Shown: positions 27,850 to 37,178 of the stretch, piece after piece
How positions within the stretch are numbered: the stretch's first letter is position 1
Layout of the letters: each line of letters opens with the position of its first letter
Source of the DNA: Gammaproteobacteria bacterium
Lineage (GTDB): Bacteria; Pseudomonadota; Gammaproteobacteria; Pseudomonadales; Cellvibrionaceae
DNA length: 63,804 nucleotides
Assembly (NCBI GenBank): GCA_021151625.1
Contig: JAGKWY010000055.1
Coordinates: 1-63,804 of the forward strand
Reading direction: 5' to 3'
Translations under genes and position numbers: made by a program
Notes under the pieces: generated by a model
What the model was told of the DNA's origin: nothing
The model's input: the letters and a program-made list of their open reading frames with translations, nothing else
The model's database searches: none

Positions 27850-29871
27850 TTATTTCTTTTTCAATAACACCACTGCACCACCGGCCGATGCCAATTGCAC
27901 AGTAATCGTTTCTTTTGCTGAAGTGACTGATTCACTTTTTGTGAGGGTAGAAATCGTTTTTCCATCTTGCCAAATGTGCGCCTGATAATTGCCCTTGCCT
28001 AAAAAATCCAGCGGGATAGTTACTGTGCGCGCTGACTCGTTAGTCATTGCACCCAGATACCAGTTATTACCTTTGCGGCGCGCGGAAACAATAAATTCAC
28101 CAATATCACCCTGCAAGATTCGTGTTTCATCCCAGGTCGCAGGAACATCTTTAATGAATTCCAAACCTTCTTCCCATTCGCTTTGTGGCTGCGGCCACTT
28201 GCCATTGGTTTTGCTGTAAGTGATAGGAGAATCCGCCAGCATTTGCAACGCGCTGTCATAAACCACAAACATCGCCAACGCCTGGCCGCGCGTCGTTTTT
28301 ACGTAGGGCAAGGTATTGCGGCGCAATTGTGGAAATTCTTCTGCGGTTGCATGACGGAAACCACCCGGGGTGTAATCAATGGGGCCAAGAATCATACGCG
28401 TAAATGGCAGGGTCACATTGTGCGTAGCAGTAACGCGTTCACTCCATTTGTTGTACTCAGCACCCATCACGCCTTCCTGTGTTAAAAAGTGTGGATAGGT
28501 ACGCACCAATCCATTCGGCGGATAAGCACCGTGTAAATCAACCATGATGTGATATTTCGCAGTCATGGTTAACAGCTTGTGATAGTAGTCCACAATTTCC
28601 TGATCAGACCTGTCCATAAAATCCACTTTAATTCCTTTAATGCCCCACTGCTCATAAGTGCTTAAGGCTTCTTCCATTTGCCAATCCAATTGCTTCCATT
28701 GCAGCCACACCCAGACGCCGACATTTTTACTTTTTGCGTAGCGCAAAATTTCCGGCATATCCATAGCTGCAATGGGTTTTATAACATTGGCACCCGGTGT
28801 GTTAGTCCAGGCAGCGCCTTCATGCCAACCGGCGTCAATCAAAATATATTCAAGGCCAAGGGTCGCAGCAAAATCGATATAGGCTTTGTAGGTTTCGGTA
28901 TTCATACCGGGTTTTACATTCGTGTTTTCCAGCACTACCTGATTATCATTCCACCAATCCCACGCAGTTTTTCCCGGTTTAATCCAGCGCGTATCTTTGA
29001 TCTTTGTTGGCTCACCCAGTGCAGCAATTAATGAAGATTGCGTTAACGCACCGGGAGTGTCGCCCAACATAATGACCCGCCAGGGCGATTTAACACCGCT
29101 CGCACTCATAGTTGCGCGCACACCGGCTTTTTCCAAACCATCGGGGCGGCTATCAAAACGCGGGGTTAATTTCACATCTACACCCAAACCACCATCGCCG
29201 CGACCGATAAACCAGCTACCGGGATAATCGCGCACATCTGATTCCGCCAGTGCAAAAGTCGTTTGGCCTACACCGGTTTTACACACAAGAGGATTATCGT
29301 AAAGATTATGTTCGCGAATGCTGGAAGCTTTAACCGGATCAAATTCACCTTCATGGCTGTTGGCAAATTTGCCGAGATTTAATCCGTAGCAGGTGTAATT
29401 ATTCGCAAACGCAAAACGGGTTAATTCATTTTGAATCGTAAATTGATTTAAACCGGATTGATTGGGCAATAGATAGCGCAGCGCAACGCCTTCATCGTAG
29501 GCACGCACAACAAGATTCACATTAAGTTTGCGCTCATCTTTGCCGGCGAACTTCAAGGTGATGCTGTTGTATTGCTCCACCACTTTTTTGGTGCGACCAA
29601 ATAATTCAAATGTGTCCTTACCTTTTTCCTTGCTGTTGCCAAGAAAATCCAGCTCATTATTGCCAAGGGAAACATCATTGATAATTAAGCCCAGGGCGGA
29701 ATCGGCAATCACTTTATTGCCGTCCAGCGTCACGGCGTAACTCAGGCCTTTAGCGTCATTGGTGACGGCAACCTGGATACGCGCATTGGGGGATTGAACA
29801 GTGTAGGTTTCTGCATTCGCCACACCTGCCACAAGCAGGCAAGCGGCGGATAGCAACCGAATAGAGGCCAT
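27850..29871 (-). CDS. Glycoside hydrolase family 97 enzyme (alpha-glucosidase/alpha-galactosidase type)
   Basis: This 673-residue secreted enzyme has a signal peptide (VAGVANAE), an N-terminal beta-sandwich (to about residue 290), a TIM barrel (LEYILIDAGWHEGAAW, WGIKGIKVDFMDRSDQEI, YHIMVDLHGAYPPNGLVRTY, FLTQEGVMGAEYNKW) and a C-terminal beta domain. This matches GH97, a Ca-dependent family related to SusB. Whether it inverts or retains, and its exact sugar, cannot be settled by eye. The ATG has AGGAG upstream. It probably releases terminal alpha-linked sugars from oligosaccharides in the periplasm. Confidence 0.9.
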   Translation of the reverse strand: MASIRLLSAACLLVAGVANAETYTVQSPNARIQVAVTNDAKGLSYAVTLDGNKVIADSALGLIINDVSLGNNELDFLGNSKEKGKDTFELFGRTKKVVEQYNSITLKFAGKDERKLNVNLVVRAYDEGVALRYLLPNQSGLNQFTIQNELTRFAFANNYTCYGLNLGKFANSHEGEFDPVKASSIREHNLYDNPLVCKTGVGQTTFALAESDVRDYPGSWFIGRGDGGLGVDVKLTPRFDSRPDGLEKAGVRATMSASGVKSPWRVIMLGDTPGALTQSSLIAALGEPTKIKDTRWIKPGKTAWDWWNDNQVVLENTNVKPGMNTETYKAYIDFAATLGLEYILIDAGWHEGAAWTNTPGANVIKPIAAMDMPEILRYAKSKNVGVWVWLQWKQLDWQMEEALSTYEQWGIKGIKVDFMDRSDQEIVDYYHKLLTMTAKYHIMVDLHGAYPPNGLVRTYPHFLTQEGVMGAEYNKWSERVTATHNVTLPFTRMILGPIDYTPGGFRHATAEEFPQLRRNTLPYVKTTRGQALAMFVVYDSALQMLADSPITYSKTNGKWPQPQSEWEEGLEFIKDVPATWDETRILQGDIGEFIVSARRKGNNWYLGAMTNESARTVTIPLDFLGKGNYQAHIWQDGKTISTLTKSESVTSAKETITVQLASAGGAVVLLKKK

Positions 29872-30062
29872 GAAGTTCTCCTGTGTTTATTAGCTTTTTA
29901 GGGGTTGAGTCTGTTTATAGATAGCCATGGCTGACTTAAGCCCGGCCTTATGCGGGGATGACTCGCGCAGTATTTTTCATCACTCAGGCCACTATTGCGA
30001 TAAATATTACAAATATAAACATATCCTGAGCCTACCGGATAGCCGCTACAAGTGCGGGCCAT

Positions 30063-30992
30063 TTAACGGGTAGAAACTAACGGGAATGCAGTTCCCGCTG
30101 GCCACCAAAAGGGTTTAACGACTGGAATTCCCTGGGGCCCCTGCGGGCTTTGTAAAATAATAATCTGCCGCTTATCAAGTTTTGCGCGCGCAATATGCTC
30201 GCCATAATGGGCCTGAAACAACCTGGAAAATGCACCGCTAGCCTGAATGCGCTGAAGCCCAACTTCGATTCGCTGCGCCAATTGTTCGTTATCTTTATGG
30301 ACAAAGAAATACACCGGAATGTTGTAATAAAACGCGAAGCGATTCTCTACCTGCAAATCCGGATACTGGCCCTTAAAATTTTCCAACTCAGACCACACCT
30401 CAATCAGGCCACGTGAAAAATAATCAAACCGGCCAGACTCCAACATCTTAAATAGAGTTTCATACTTGGTAGCCGGCAATACTTTCAAACCATTGTTGCC
30501 ATACACTTCGTAATCGGACCAATTAGTGTTGAAGCCGCCAAGCATTTTTTCACGCAATTCGGTTTCGTTTTGCAAGCGATCAAAACGTGGTTGCGATGCC
30601 GCTTTAATCAGGAGCAAACGCAAGCCCAATAACCCTTGATCCAGGGGAACAGGTACTGCACGGAATGATTCTTCGCGTTTTCGGCTGGTGGGTACAAATG
30701 TTATCTGGATACGTTTTTGCTGGAGCAGAGCCATACCGCGCGCTTCGGTAATTTCCAAACCATCCGGTTGATAGGGCTGGATGTCAACAGCTCCATAGTC
30801 ACCCTCGGTTGCTTTCAATGCCTGATGGAGGAGAACTTGATAATACTGGTAGCGGAATTCTTTTTGCGAATACAGGACGACTTGTCGCTCCTCTGAAAAA
30901 GCCAGAGAAGACATGCTTGCAAACACCAGGATACAGGTGGCAATTATCACCTTCTGCAGGACCGACCCGCGGTATCTGCCGTGTCGCGACAT
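30063..30992 (-). CDS. Periplasmic binding-fold (SBP_bac_3-like) protein 1
   Basis: This 309-residue protein has a signal peptide (ATCILVFASMSSLAFSEE) and a type II periplasmic binding fold of the amino-acid-binding kind. LGLRLLLIKAASQPRFDRLQ and KMLESGRFDYFSRGLIEVW mark the domain. A paralogue lies at 58907-59785 (LFKMLAAGRFDYFSRGLYQI) and a related protein with an extra domain at 42938-44194. No permease or ATPase gene is adjacent, so it is an orphan binding protein, possibly a sensor input. Ligand unknown. Confidence 0.78.
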   Translation of the reverse strand: MSRHGRYRGSVLQKVIIATCILVFASMSSLAFSEERQVVLYSQKEFRYQYYQVLLHQALKATEGDYGAVDIQPYQPDGLEITEARGMALLQQKRIQITFVPTSRKREESFRAVPVPLDQGLLGLRLLLIKAASQPRFDRLQNETELREKMLGGFNTNWSDYEVYGNNGLKVLPATKYETLFKMLESGRFDYFSRGLIEVWSELENFKGQYPDLQVENRFAFYYNIPVYFFVHKDNEQLAQRIEVGLQRIQASGAFSRLFQAHYGEHIARAKLDKRQIIILQSPQGPQGIPVVKPFWWPAGTAFPLVSTR

Positions 30993-31078
30993 CTAATTAC
31001 CCTCACTGTCTTTTTGTTGTAATACCCGAGAGTATAGTCAAGCCGATACAAGGTGCCGTTTGGATTGGCAAAATCCCC

Positions 31079-31348
31079 TTATGGATATTCCAATACCCGT
31101 TTCAAATGAGCAATATTGGCTTCAACCCAGCCTTGATTCACGGCCCCCCAATGCACAACTGAAAATGTGCCATTGGTATTGCCCAACTCAATGTCCAATT
31201 CATGGATTGCCTCCAGCGTATCCTGCGCGGTACGGCGCGGCATGCCGGTAGCGGCAATGATTTTAGGTACGCTATTAATCCCCTGGCTAATCAGCCAGGT
31301 CACATAAATACGGCGATAAAAACTGGTTTTGGTTTTACTGTGACTCAT
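31079..31348 (-). CDS. Small winged-helix DNA-binding protein
   Basis: This 89-residue protein resembles a conserved small HTH family found in Proteobacteria. FYRRIYVTWLISQGINSVPK and IIAATGMPRRTAQDTLEAIH form a helix-turn-helix, followed by a short wing and WGAVNQGWVEANIAHLK. It probably binds DNA as a local regulator. It is divergent from corA, 98 bp away, but a role in magnesium control is only positional. Confidence 0.7.
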   Translation of the reverse strand: MSHSKTKTSFYRRIYVTWLISQGINSVPKIIAATGMPRRTAQDTLEAIHELDIELGNTNGTFSVVHWGAVNQGWVEANIAHLKRVLEYP

Positions 31349-31446
31349 TAACTTCTATTACTCCTGCTATAACTACAGACGTATTCCCGCCCAACCGCTA
31401 AGCTAGGCATTTCACCCAACACTATAACCGACGCTGGAGCTTTTAC

Positions 31447-32412
31447 ATGCTAATCAATTGCGTTGCCTACCAGGAAGGCAAAAAACTGTGCAGTATCCCG
31501 GCCGAGGATATCAGTGAATACCTGATGGTACGCGACTGCTTTGTCTGGGTTGCACTCAAGGACTCCAACCGCGAAGAACTGGCACTCATGCAGCACGAGT
31601 TCTGCCTGCATGAACTGGCCGTGGAAGATGCGCAAGTCGGCCACCAACGCCCGAAAATTGAAGAGTATGGCGATTCACTTTTTGCGGTAATGCATACCGT
31701 AGAAATGATTGATGGCGAATTAAATATCGGCGAGGTGGATGTGTTTGTGGGCGAGAATTATGTGCTTTCCACGCGCAATCGCACGCGCGCCGACTTCCTC
31801 GGTGTGCGCGCGCGCTGCGAACGCGAACCACACCATCTGAAACAGGGCCCGGCATTTGTGTTTTATGCATTGATGGATGCGGTGGTGGATCGCTATTTCC
31901 CAGTAGTGGTTGCACTGGAGACTGAACTGGAAATTATTGAAGAGCAAATTTTTACCAAGGGCTCCCAACGGGCCAACATCGAACGTCTTTATGAATTAAA
32001 ACGCAAAGTCACTACCCTGAAACACGCCGTCGGCCCGCTAATGGAAGCTGTGGGGAAACTGGATGGCGGCCGCGTTCCACCGATAGTGGCGAACACTAAA
32101 GATTATTTTCGCGATGTGCACGATCACCTCTATCGCATCAACACTTCCATCGACTCTATTCGCGACACTATCAGCACCGCTATTCAAGTGAATTTATCCA
32201 TGGTGAGTATCGATGAAAGCGAAGTCAATAAACGCCTCGCCGCCTGGGCAGCCATTTTCGCAGTAGCCACTGCATTTGTGGGAATTTGGGGAATGAACTT
32301 TGAGCACATGCCCGAGCTGAAATGGAAATACGGCTACCCGGTTTCGCTCGGGGTGATTGCTGTGATTTGTTGCTACCTATACTACCGGTTTAAAAAATCC
32401 GGCTGGCTGTAA
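31447..32412 (+). CDS. corA: CorA-family magnesium/cobalt transporter
   Basis: This 321-residue protein has the large cytoplasmic N domain (FVWVALKDSN, VEDAQVGHQRPKIEEYGDSL) and two C-terminal helices; the first ends in the signature GMNFEHMPEL (GMN loop) and the second is PVSLGVIAVICCYLYYRF. It forms a pentameric divalent-cation channel in the inner membrane. GGAG precedes the ATG. Subfamily choice between CorA and ZntB was made on GMN, which favours CorA. Confidence 0.92.
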   Translation: MLINCVAYQEGKKLCSIPAEDISEYLMVRDCFVWVALKDSNREELALMQHEFCLHELAVEDAQVGHQRPKIEEYGDSLFAVMHTVEMIDGELNIGEVDVFVGENYVLSTRNRTRADFLGVRARCEREPHHLKQGPAFVFYALMDAVVDRYFPVVVALETELEIIEEQIFTKGSQRANIERLYELKRKVTTLKHAVGPLMEAVGKLDGGRVPPIVANTKDYFRDVHDHLYRINTSIDSIRDTISTAIQVNLSMVSIDESEVNKRLAAWAAIFAVATAFVGIWGMNFEHMPELKWKYGYPVSLGVIAVICCYLYYRFKKSGWL

Positions 32413-32433
32413 TGCAGTGTTCAGCACTGTATT
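32411..32433. terminator. Weak hairpin between corA and the cyclase gene
   Basis: AATGCAGTG and CACTGTATT form a 9-bp stem with one mismatch, directly after the corA stop codon. Confidence 0.4.
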
Positions 32434-32509
32434 ACCTGGCAACAGGTCGGGAGAAAATCAAATTTGAATCGCAGCCAGAATCACATATAGATTTAAAAAA
32501 ACACAAATA

Positions 32510-34243
32510 CTAAACAAATGCTTCCTGCAAATTTTTTACAGTTTCCACCGCAAAACACTCAATGAAATCGCCCTGCTCTATATTGCCAATGGCTTTTTTC
32601 AGCGGTACACGGCGCGGTGTAAATTGAAATAAATCGCTGCGCTGTGCGTAGTGGCGAATTTTATGGCTGACTAAAACCTCGCCTGCCTCCGCAGCCGCTT
32701 CCATACGCGCCGCCATACTAACCGCGACGCCTTCAAGATCAGGAATATCGGTCACTTCATTGTGTACCACAGCCACCTCGCCTAACTCCATGCCAATGCG
32801 CAATTCAAAACCGGCAGCGCGCAAGACGTTGCGAATCATGCAGGCACAGGAAACCCCGGCAGTTGCATTGGTAAAGGTTACACGCAGCGAATCGCCTTCC
32901 ATATTAGGGTGACCCGCGGTGAATTTTTTGAGGATGGGTTTTACCAGGCCGCGAAACAGGGATAACTTTTCCGAAAGTTCATCTTCCGACCACTTGGAAA
33001 AACCTTTTAAATCCATAAACAAAATGGTCAGGTTGCGCACTTGCTCTTTTTCGTGATCTGCCGCCAGCTCCAATAAACGCGGCCAAAATTCTTCGCGAAT
33101 CGCACCAATTTTTTCTTTGAGTTGAGTGTGTAATTGGGTATTGGTACGCAACATCAATTGCGCCAACTGGATTCGTTCAGCTTCCGCTTGTAACTGGGTT
33201 TTCAATTCGGTGGGGTTGTGTACGCCCACCTCCTCCACTACAAATTTTACCAGCGCACCGCCTGCTACATCGCTAATGGATTTCAAGCGAATGATAGTGC
33301 CCCAATAAACCGCCGCGAGGTGTTCGATAAAAATCGGCAAGGTCGCCAACTCGTGGTCCACGAGTCGATAGGGGTAGCGCAATTCAATAGTAATCGCCTC
33401 GGCAAAAATTCGTTCAAATTCATGCGTGCGATAAATCGTTTTTTCTTTACCAGCTTTATCCCAAAATGCGTAATTACATTGGATATTGGCAATTCCCCAA
33501 CCTGTAGTCACCAGCTTCCATAATTTTGCCCCGGTAATATCAGCCCCAGCCAATTTGGCTTTACTCAAGTTAGCCGAACGCAAATCGCAATGGGAAAGAT
33601 TGGCGCCGGTAAAATCGGCTTTGGTGAGGTCGAGATTATTTAAATCCATCCCACTCAGGTTTGTACCCTTAAATAGCGCGCCTGTCAGGGTTGCTCCGCG
33701 CACATCGGCATTGGTGAGGTTGGCATTGTTGAACAGGGTTGCCGTTAAATCGGCTCCCTGCAAATTCACGCCTTCAAGATTGGAATTGGATAAATCTACT
33801 CGCGCTAATTGCTGGCCTTCCAGATTACTGCCTGCAAGAGATACATCGCGCAGCATTAAGCCACTGATATCGTGTCCGCGAAAATCAATATTCTCCAGGC
33901 GCGCGTTGCGGGTGCTGGCAGTCAGCATATTGGTGCGAAATAAATTGGAGCCACTTAAATCGCTATTACACAGGTTGGCGGCAATTAATTTGGCATTACT
34001 GAAATCGTTGTGCTGCAAAAAAGAATACTGCAAATTGGTTTGGATCAGATCCGCACCTTTAAAACTGCAGTGGGTAATATGGGCATTGCGCAAGGATACT
34101 TTGGATAAGTCATAGTCATCCAGATTCATGCCACTCAACACTATTCCGTCGAGATTGATCTCCCCTACTGCCTGGCGTTTGCGCCAGAGGTTCCAGGCTT
34201 TTGCGCCTTTTTCAAGCTCTTGCAGAATTATTGCGTGGTCCAT
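32510..34243 (-). CDS. Pentapeptide-repeat class III nucleotide cyclase
   Basis: This 577-residue protein combines a long pentapeptide-repeat region (about residues 25-235; LSGMNLDDYDLSKVSLRNAH, ANLTNADVRGATLTG, ANLSHCDLRSANLSKAKLAG) with a C-terminal class III adenylate/guanylate cyclase domain (about 395-560). The cyclase has FMDLKGFSKWSEDELSE, GDSLRVTF, LRIGMELGEVAVVH and VAVSMAARMEAAAEAGEVL. The two metal Asp are kept, but Ser replaces the usual Asn in the VNxAAR-type motif. The ATG at 34243 was chosen because the upstream frame is composition-poor. Product (cAMP or cGMP) and input are unknown. Confidence 0.87.
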   Translation of the reverse strand: MDHAIILQELEKGAKAWNLWRKRQAVGEINLDGIVLSGMNLDDYDLSKVSLRNAHITHCSFKGADLIQTNLQYSFLQHNDFSNAKLIAANLCNSDLSGSNLFRTNMLTASTRNARLENIDFRGHDISGLMLRDVSLAGSNLEGQQLARVDLSNSNLEGVNLQGADLTATLFNNANLTNADVRGATLTGALFKGTNLSGMDLNNLDLTKADFTGANLSHCDLRSANLSKAKLAGADITGAKLWKLVTTGWGIANIQCNYAFWDKAGKEKTIYRTHEFERIFAEAITIELRYPYRLVDHELATLPIFIEHLAAVYWGTIIRLKSISDVAGGALVKFVVEEVGVHNPTELKTQLQAEAERIQLAQLMLRTNTQLHTQLKEKIGAIREEFWPRLLELAADHEKEQVRNLTILFMDLKGFSKWSEDELSEKLSLFRGLVKPILKKFTAGHPNMEGDSLRVTFTNATAGVSCACMIRNVLRAAGFELRIGMELGEVAVVHNEVTDIPDLEGVAVSMAARMEAAAEAGEVLVSHKIRHYAQRSDLFQFTPRRVPLKKAIGNIEQGDFIECFAVETVKNLQEAFV

Positions 34244-34545
34244 GTCAGTACTTCTCTCTCGCTGCTGTAGTCGTAATCTGCTTGCCCACATAGGTATCCG
34301 CCAGCCAAGCGCTGCCATTGACAGGAAAAACCGGAGGGAAGGAGTGTCAGATTTTTTTAGAATGGGGGGACTTGGGGAGTCCGCTATCAAGGCAGCAAAT
34401 ATACCGCTAGAGGCGGAGAGATTTCGAGTGCTTATTGGCAAAAAAAGTTGGATTTGGCGACATTCAGCCAGTTATTACAATTTTTCACAGATGCCTGGCC
34501 AGTACTGACGACAAGAGTATTGGCGCAGGGAAAACGCTGGATTGC
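34244..34545. other. Intergenic gap between cyclase and LuxR-type gene 1
   Basis: This 302-bp gap holds no convincing gene. Overlapping plus-strand open frames look spurious. It probably contains the promoter of the cyclase gene on the minus strand. Confidence 0.5.
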
Positions 34546-35700
34546 TCAGAGGCTATTAGCATCCAGGGCGACCATCAAGCGCGACAGCTCTGCCTGGGAG
34601 TGAGTGCCTGTTTTTTGCAAGATCACCTTGAGCTGGCTGCGCGCCGTTTCCAAAGTAGTGCCCCGGGCGCAGGCGATATCACTAATACTTTTGTTCTTCA
34701 ACAGCGATTTCATGATGCTGCATTCTGTTGGCGTAAGTGCATAGGCTTGTTGCAAATAGGAATCGGACACGCGCCCCGGTCTATCCGGGTCATTCACAAA
34801 CACCGCTATAGCCACACCTTCACGAGCAAGTTCTTTGTCGCTCCATGCCTCGACTCGCGCAAGTGTGATGCGCAATGGCCGGGCTTGCCCGGGAGCTACA
34901 AATTCAATTGCGTTGGGATAACCACCGGCAATCACCGGCGTTAACAGCGAAAACAACTGTTGCTGGAACTGCTCATTTTCATGCGGACGCGATAAATACA
35001 ATTTGCCGTAACGACCAATATCCAATGAATTAGGTGCTTCCAGAATACGCGCCGCCTCGGCGTTGGAAAAAATAACACGTTGATTGGCATCCAACAAAAA
35101 TACACCTTGATTAATTCGTTTGAGGACTTCCTGAATGGACTGATTAACTTGTTTAACACCAGTAATCCGATTGTGAATTTTCATGGCTTGCACCATGTGC
35201 GGGGTGATGCGCGCAAGAAAATCCAGTGATACCTGTTCCAGCGCAGGCGAGCCTTGATAATTGCGAACGCCCAAGCCTGAGCACATCATATTGTCGTGCA
35301 ACAAAATAATGCCCGCACGAAATTCAAGTTGGGGTAAAAAAGTCTGCATATATTCTTCACCGACAATTTGGTCATAACTCTTGCCGGTGAGATGAATGAG
35401 GTCAGCAGGTGTTACCACTTCACCTTCGCGCAAATTAATTAGCTGCCGGTGAAAGTCGGCCGCCTCCAAATCGATAAATTCCTGCAAGTATTTATCGATC
35501 ACGCCCTCCCTGTTGCGTGCCGCTACGGCAAAGTTGCGCGCGCGACATTGGGTATCATAGAAAAACATCGTGCACTGGCCGACCTTACAAAACTCTGCAA
35601 TGGATTGCAGTACCACACACCAGCGCCCCGGCTCCAGTGCTGCTTCATAAATCCTGCTGATTAATAAACTCTCCTGCTCACCCAATTCAAATGTTGCCAT
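34546..35700 (-). CDS. LuxR-type transcriptional regulator 1 with PAS-like domain
   Basis: This 384-residue regulator has a C-terminal HTH of the LuxR/FixJ class (YALTPTECSIMKSLLKNKSI, then GTTLETARSQLKVILQKTGT). A central PAS-like region contains VNQSIQEVLKRINQGVFLLD and VIFSNAEAARILE. A shared N-terminal motif (LGEQESLLISRIYEAALEPG) is also found in the paralogue upstream. No receiver or acyl-homoserine-lactone domain is apparent. The two paralogues are tandem and may co-regulate the peroxidase gene divergent from the second. The signal is unknown. Confidence 0.85.
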   Translation of the reverse strand: MATFELGEQESLLISRIYEAALEPGRWCVVLQSIAEFCKVGQCTMFFYDTQCRARNFAVAARNREGVIDKYLQEFIDLEAADFHRQLINLREGEVVTPADLIHLTGKSYDQIVGEEYMQTFLPQLEFRAGIILLHDNMMCSGLGVRNYQGSPALEQVSLDFLARITPHMVQAMKIHNRITGVKQVNQSIQEVLKRINQGVFLLDANQRVIFSNAEAARILEAPNSLDIGRYGKLYLSRPHENEQFQQQLFSLLTPVIAGGYPNAIEFVAPGQARPLRITLARVEAWSDKELAREGVAIAVFVNDPDRPGRVSDSYLQQAYALTPTECSIMKSLLKNKSISDIACARGTTLETARSQLKVILQKTGTHSQAELSRLMVALDANSL

Positions 35701-35761
35701 TTCACTAATCCTTCATAGGTTGAGGTTTTGCACAACATAAAAGTCAGCCAGGGTTTAAGCA

Positions 35762-36946
35762 TCACCCAAATGGGGGGGCAATCAATTGCAGGTTAACATC
35801 CGACAAAGCAGAGGTTTCTGCTGATTCGCGACTCAATAGCATGAGCAAGCGAACCAGTTCTGGTTGGCTGTTGGTATTGGTTTTATGCATCAGGGATTTG
35901 ATTTGCCAGCGCGTAGTCTCCAGGGTGGTTTTGCGCTGGTTGGCGATGCCGGCGAGATCACAACCGTTAATCAACAAATTAGCCACCTGTACTTCGGTAC
36001 GCGTTAAACCATAGGCCTGGCGCAAATATTCAGCAGGCGCGACCATACGACGCTCAGGGTCGGTAATAAATATCGCCAGGCGAGTTTGCGCGGGGCTTGC
36101 GGAGCCACTTTGGTTAAATGGCAAAATATTTAATTTTAAAGGATGCAGTTTATTAGGTAGCTTTATCGGAATACAGCAACCGTTGTTATCAGGCAACACC
36201 GCGCCGGGCAACAGGGATTGACGCAGTAACTTATCAAGCTGCGCTTGCTGGACCGCATCGCCCACCAATAAATAACCGCAGCGACTAACGGATACAGATG
36301 AATTTGACGCCAAAATTTTTTGTGCCTCAGGGGCGATAAACAATACTTGCAAGTCAGCGTTTAATAAAAGCACCGCCAATGAAGACTGTTTAAGGGTTTC
36401 AGCTAACCACTGATTATTCTGATACAAGGTGCCCATCTGCCGATAAATAAATAATGCCCGCGCAATATGCGGAGCCAGGGTTTGTAAGAAAGCGCAGGCT
36501 TCTGCACTAAAACCATCAGTACCCCTAGCTCCCCAAAAGCTAAGCAGTACCAACGAGTGATCGGAGTGTACTAGCGCCAAATGAATCTTGCAGGATAAAG
36601 GTAAATCGGAAAAATTTTCAACCCATACCAGATTGGCAGGTTCGCAAGGAGTAGTCGCTGTTTGAGCAAATGTGGCGAGTGTTTTTTCAACCAGGGCATT
36701 GTCAGGCGATAAATGTGTTGCGGCGTGCGACTCGCTGAGTTTATTCAGCACACTTAATACTTTGCTGCTGACAATGCAAGTTTGCTCTACCGGAGGGCAG
36801 CCATAAAAAAGCAATTCGCCATCCGCTGCGCAAATGTAGTGCGCGACATCCAGAATCAGTGCAGGCCATTTTTCAGGAGCCAGGGCCGCTGCATAGATTT
36901 TTTGGAGAAGCAGATTTTCAGTTTCACCCAGTTGAAATTTACTCAT
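35762..36946 (-). CDS. LuxR-type transcriptional regulator 2 with PAS-like domain
   Basis: This 394-residue paralogue of the preceding gene shares the N-terminal LGETENLLLQKIYAAALAPE motif, a central region (LAVLLLNADLQVLFIAPEA) and a LuxR HTH (YGLTRTEVQVANLLINGCDL, then TTLETTRWQIKSLMHKTNT). The ATG at 36946, with GGAAGG upstream, was preferred over an in-frame TTG three bases earlier. It is divergent from the haem peroxidase (232 bp between starts), so that gene is the obvious candidate target. Confidence 0.85.
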   Translation of the reverse strand: MSKFQLGETENLLLQKIYAAALAPEKWPALILDVAHYICAADGELLFYGCPPVEQTCIVSSKVLSVLNKLSESHAATHLSPDNALVEKTLATFAQTATTPCEPANLVWVENFSDLPLSCKIHLALVHSDHSLVLLSFWGARGTDGFSAEACAFLQTLAPHIARALFIYRQMGTLYQNNQWLAETLKQSSLAVLLLNADLQVLFIAPEAQKILASNSSVSVSRCGYLLVGDAVQQAQLDKLLRQSLLPGAVLPDNNGCCIPIKLPNKLHPLKLNILPFNQSGSASPAQTRLAIFITDPERRMVAPAEYLRQAYGLTRTEVQVANLLINGCDLAGIANQRKTTLETTRWQIKSLMHKTNTNSQPELVRLLMLLSRESAETSALSDVNLQLIAPPFG

Positions 36947-37178
36947 CAAGCAAACCTTCCGTGCCCTGTTGAAGAAGCTGTTAATCGCGTCTAATCCAAC
37001 TTACTAGTATACGCCACTTGCAGATGCCACCTGATTGGGGGTTGTTGCTGTAATAATGTTTTATTAGCGTTGCTGATGTCAGTGAATTATTTCCAGACTG
37101 GCACTTCAAACAGCAACATATCACTGGTGCGCACCAACTGAAATAACATCTTATAACATCAACAACCGGAGTATATTT

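Noticed and set aside
33486..34115. A 209-codon plus-strand open frame
   Set aside because: It is antisense to the pentapeptide-repeat region; the repeated codons keep the opposite strand open. Leu/Ala/Arg-rich with no domain features.
34435..34944. A 169-codon plus-strand open frame overlapping the end of LuxR-type gene 1
   Set aside because: Most of it is antisense to the HTH coding region of the regulator, and the rest lies in a gap without a ribosome binding site.
37099..37116. Sigma-54 promoter before the peroxidase gene
   Set aside because: TGGCAC is present but the -12 element (TTGC) is missing at the right spacing.
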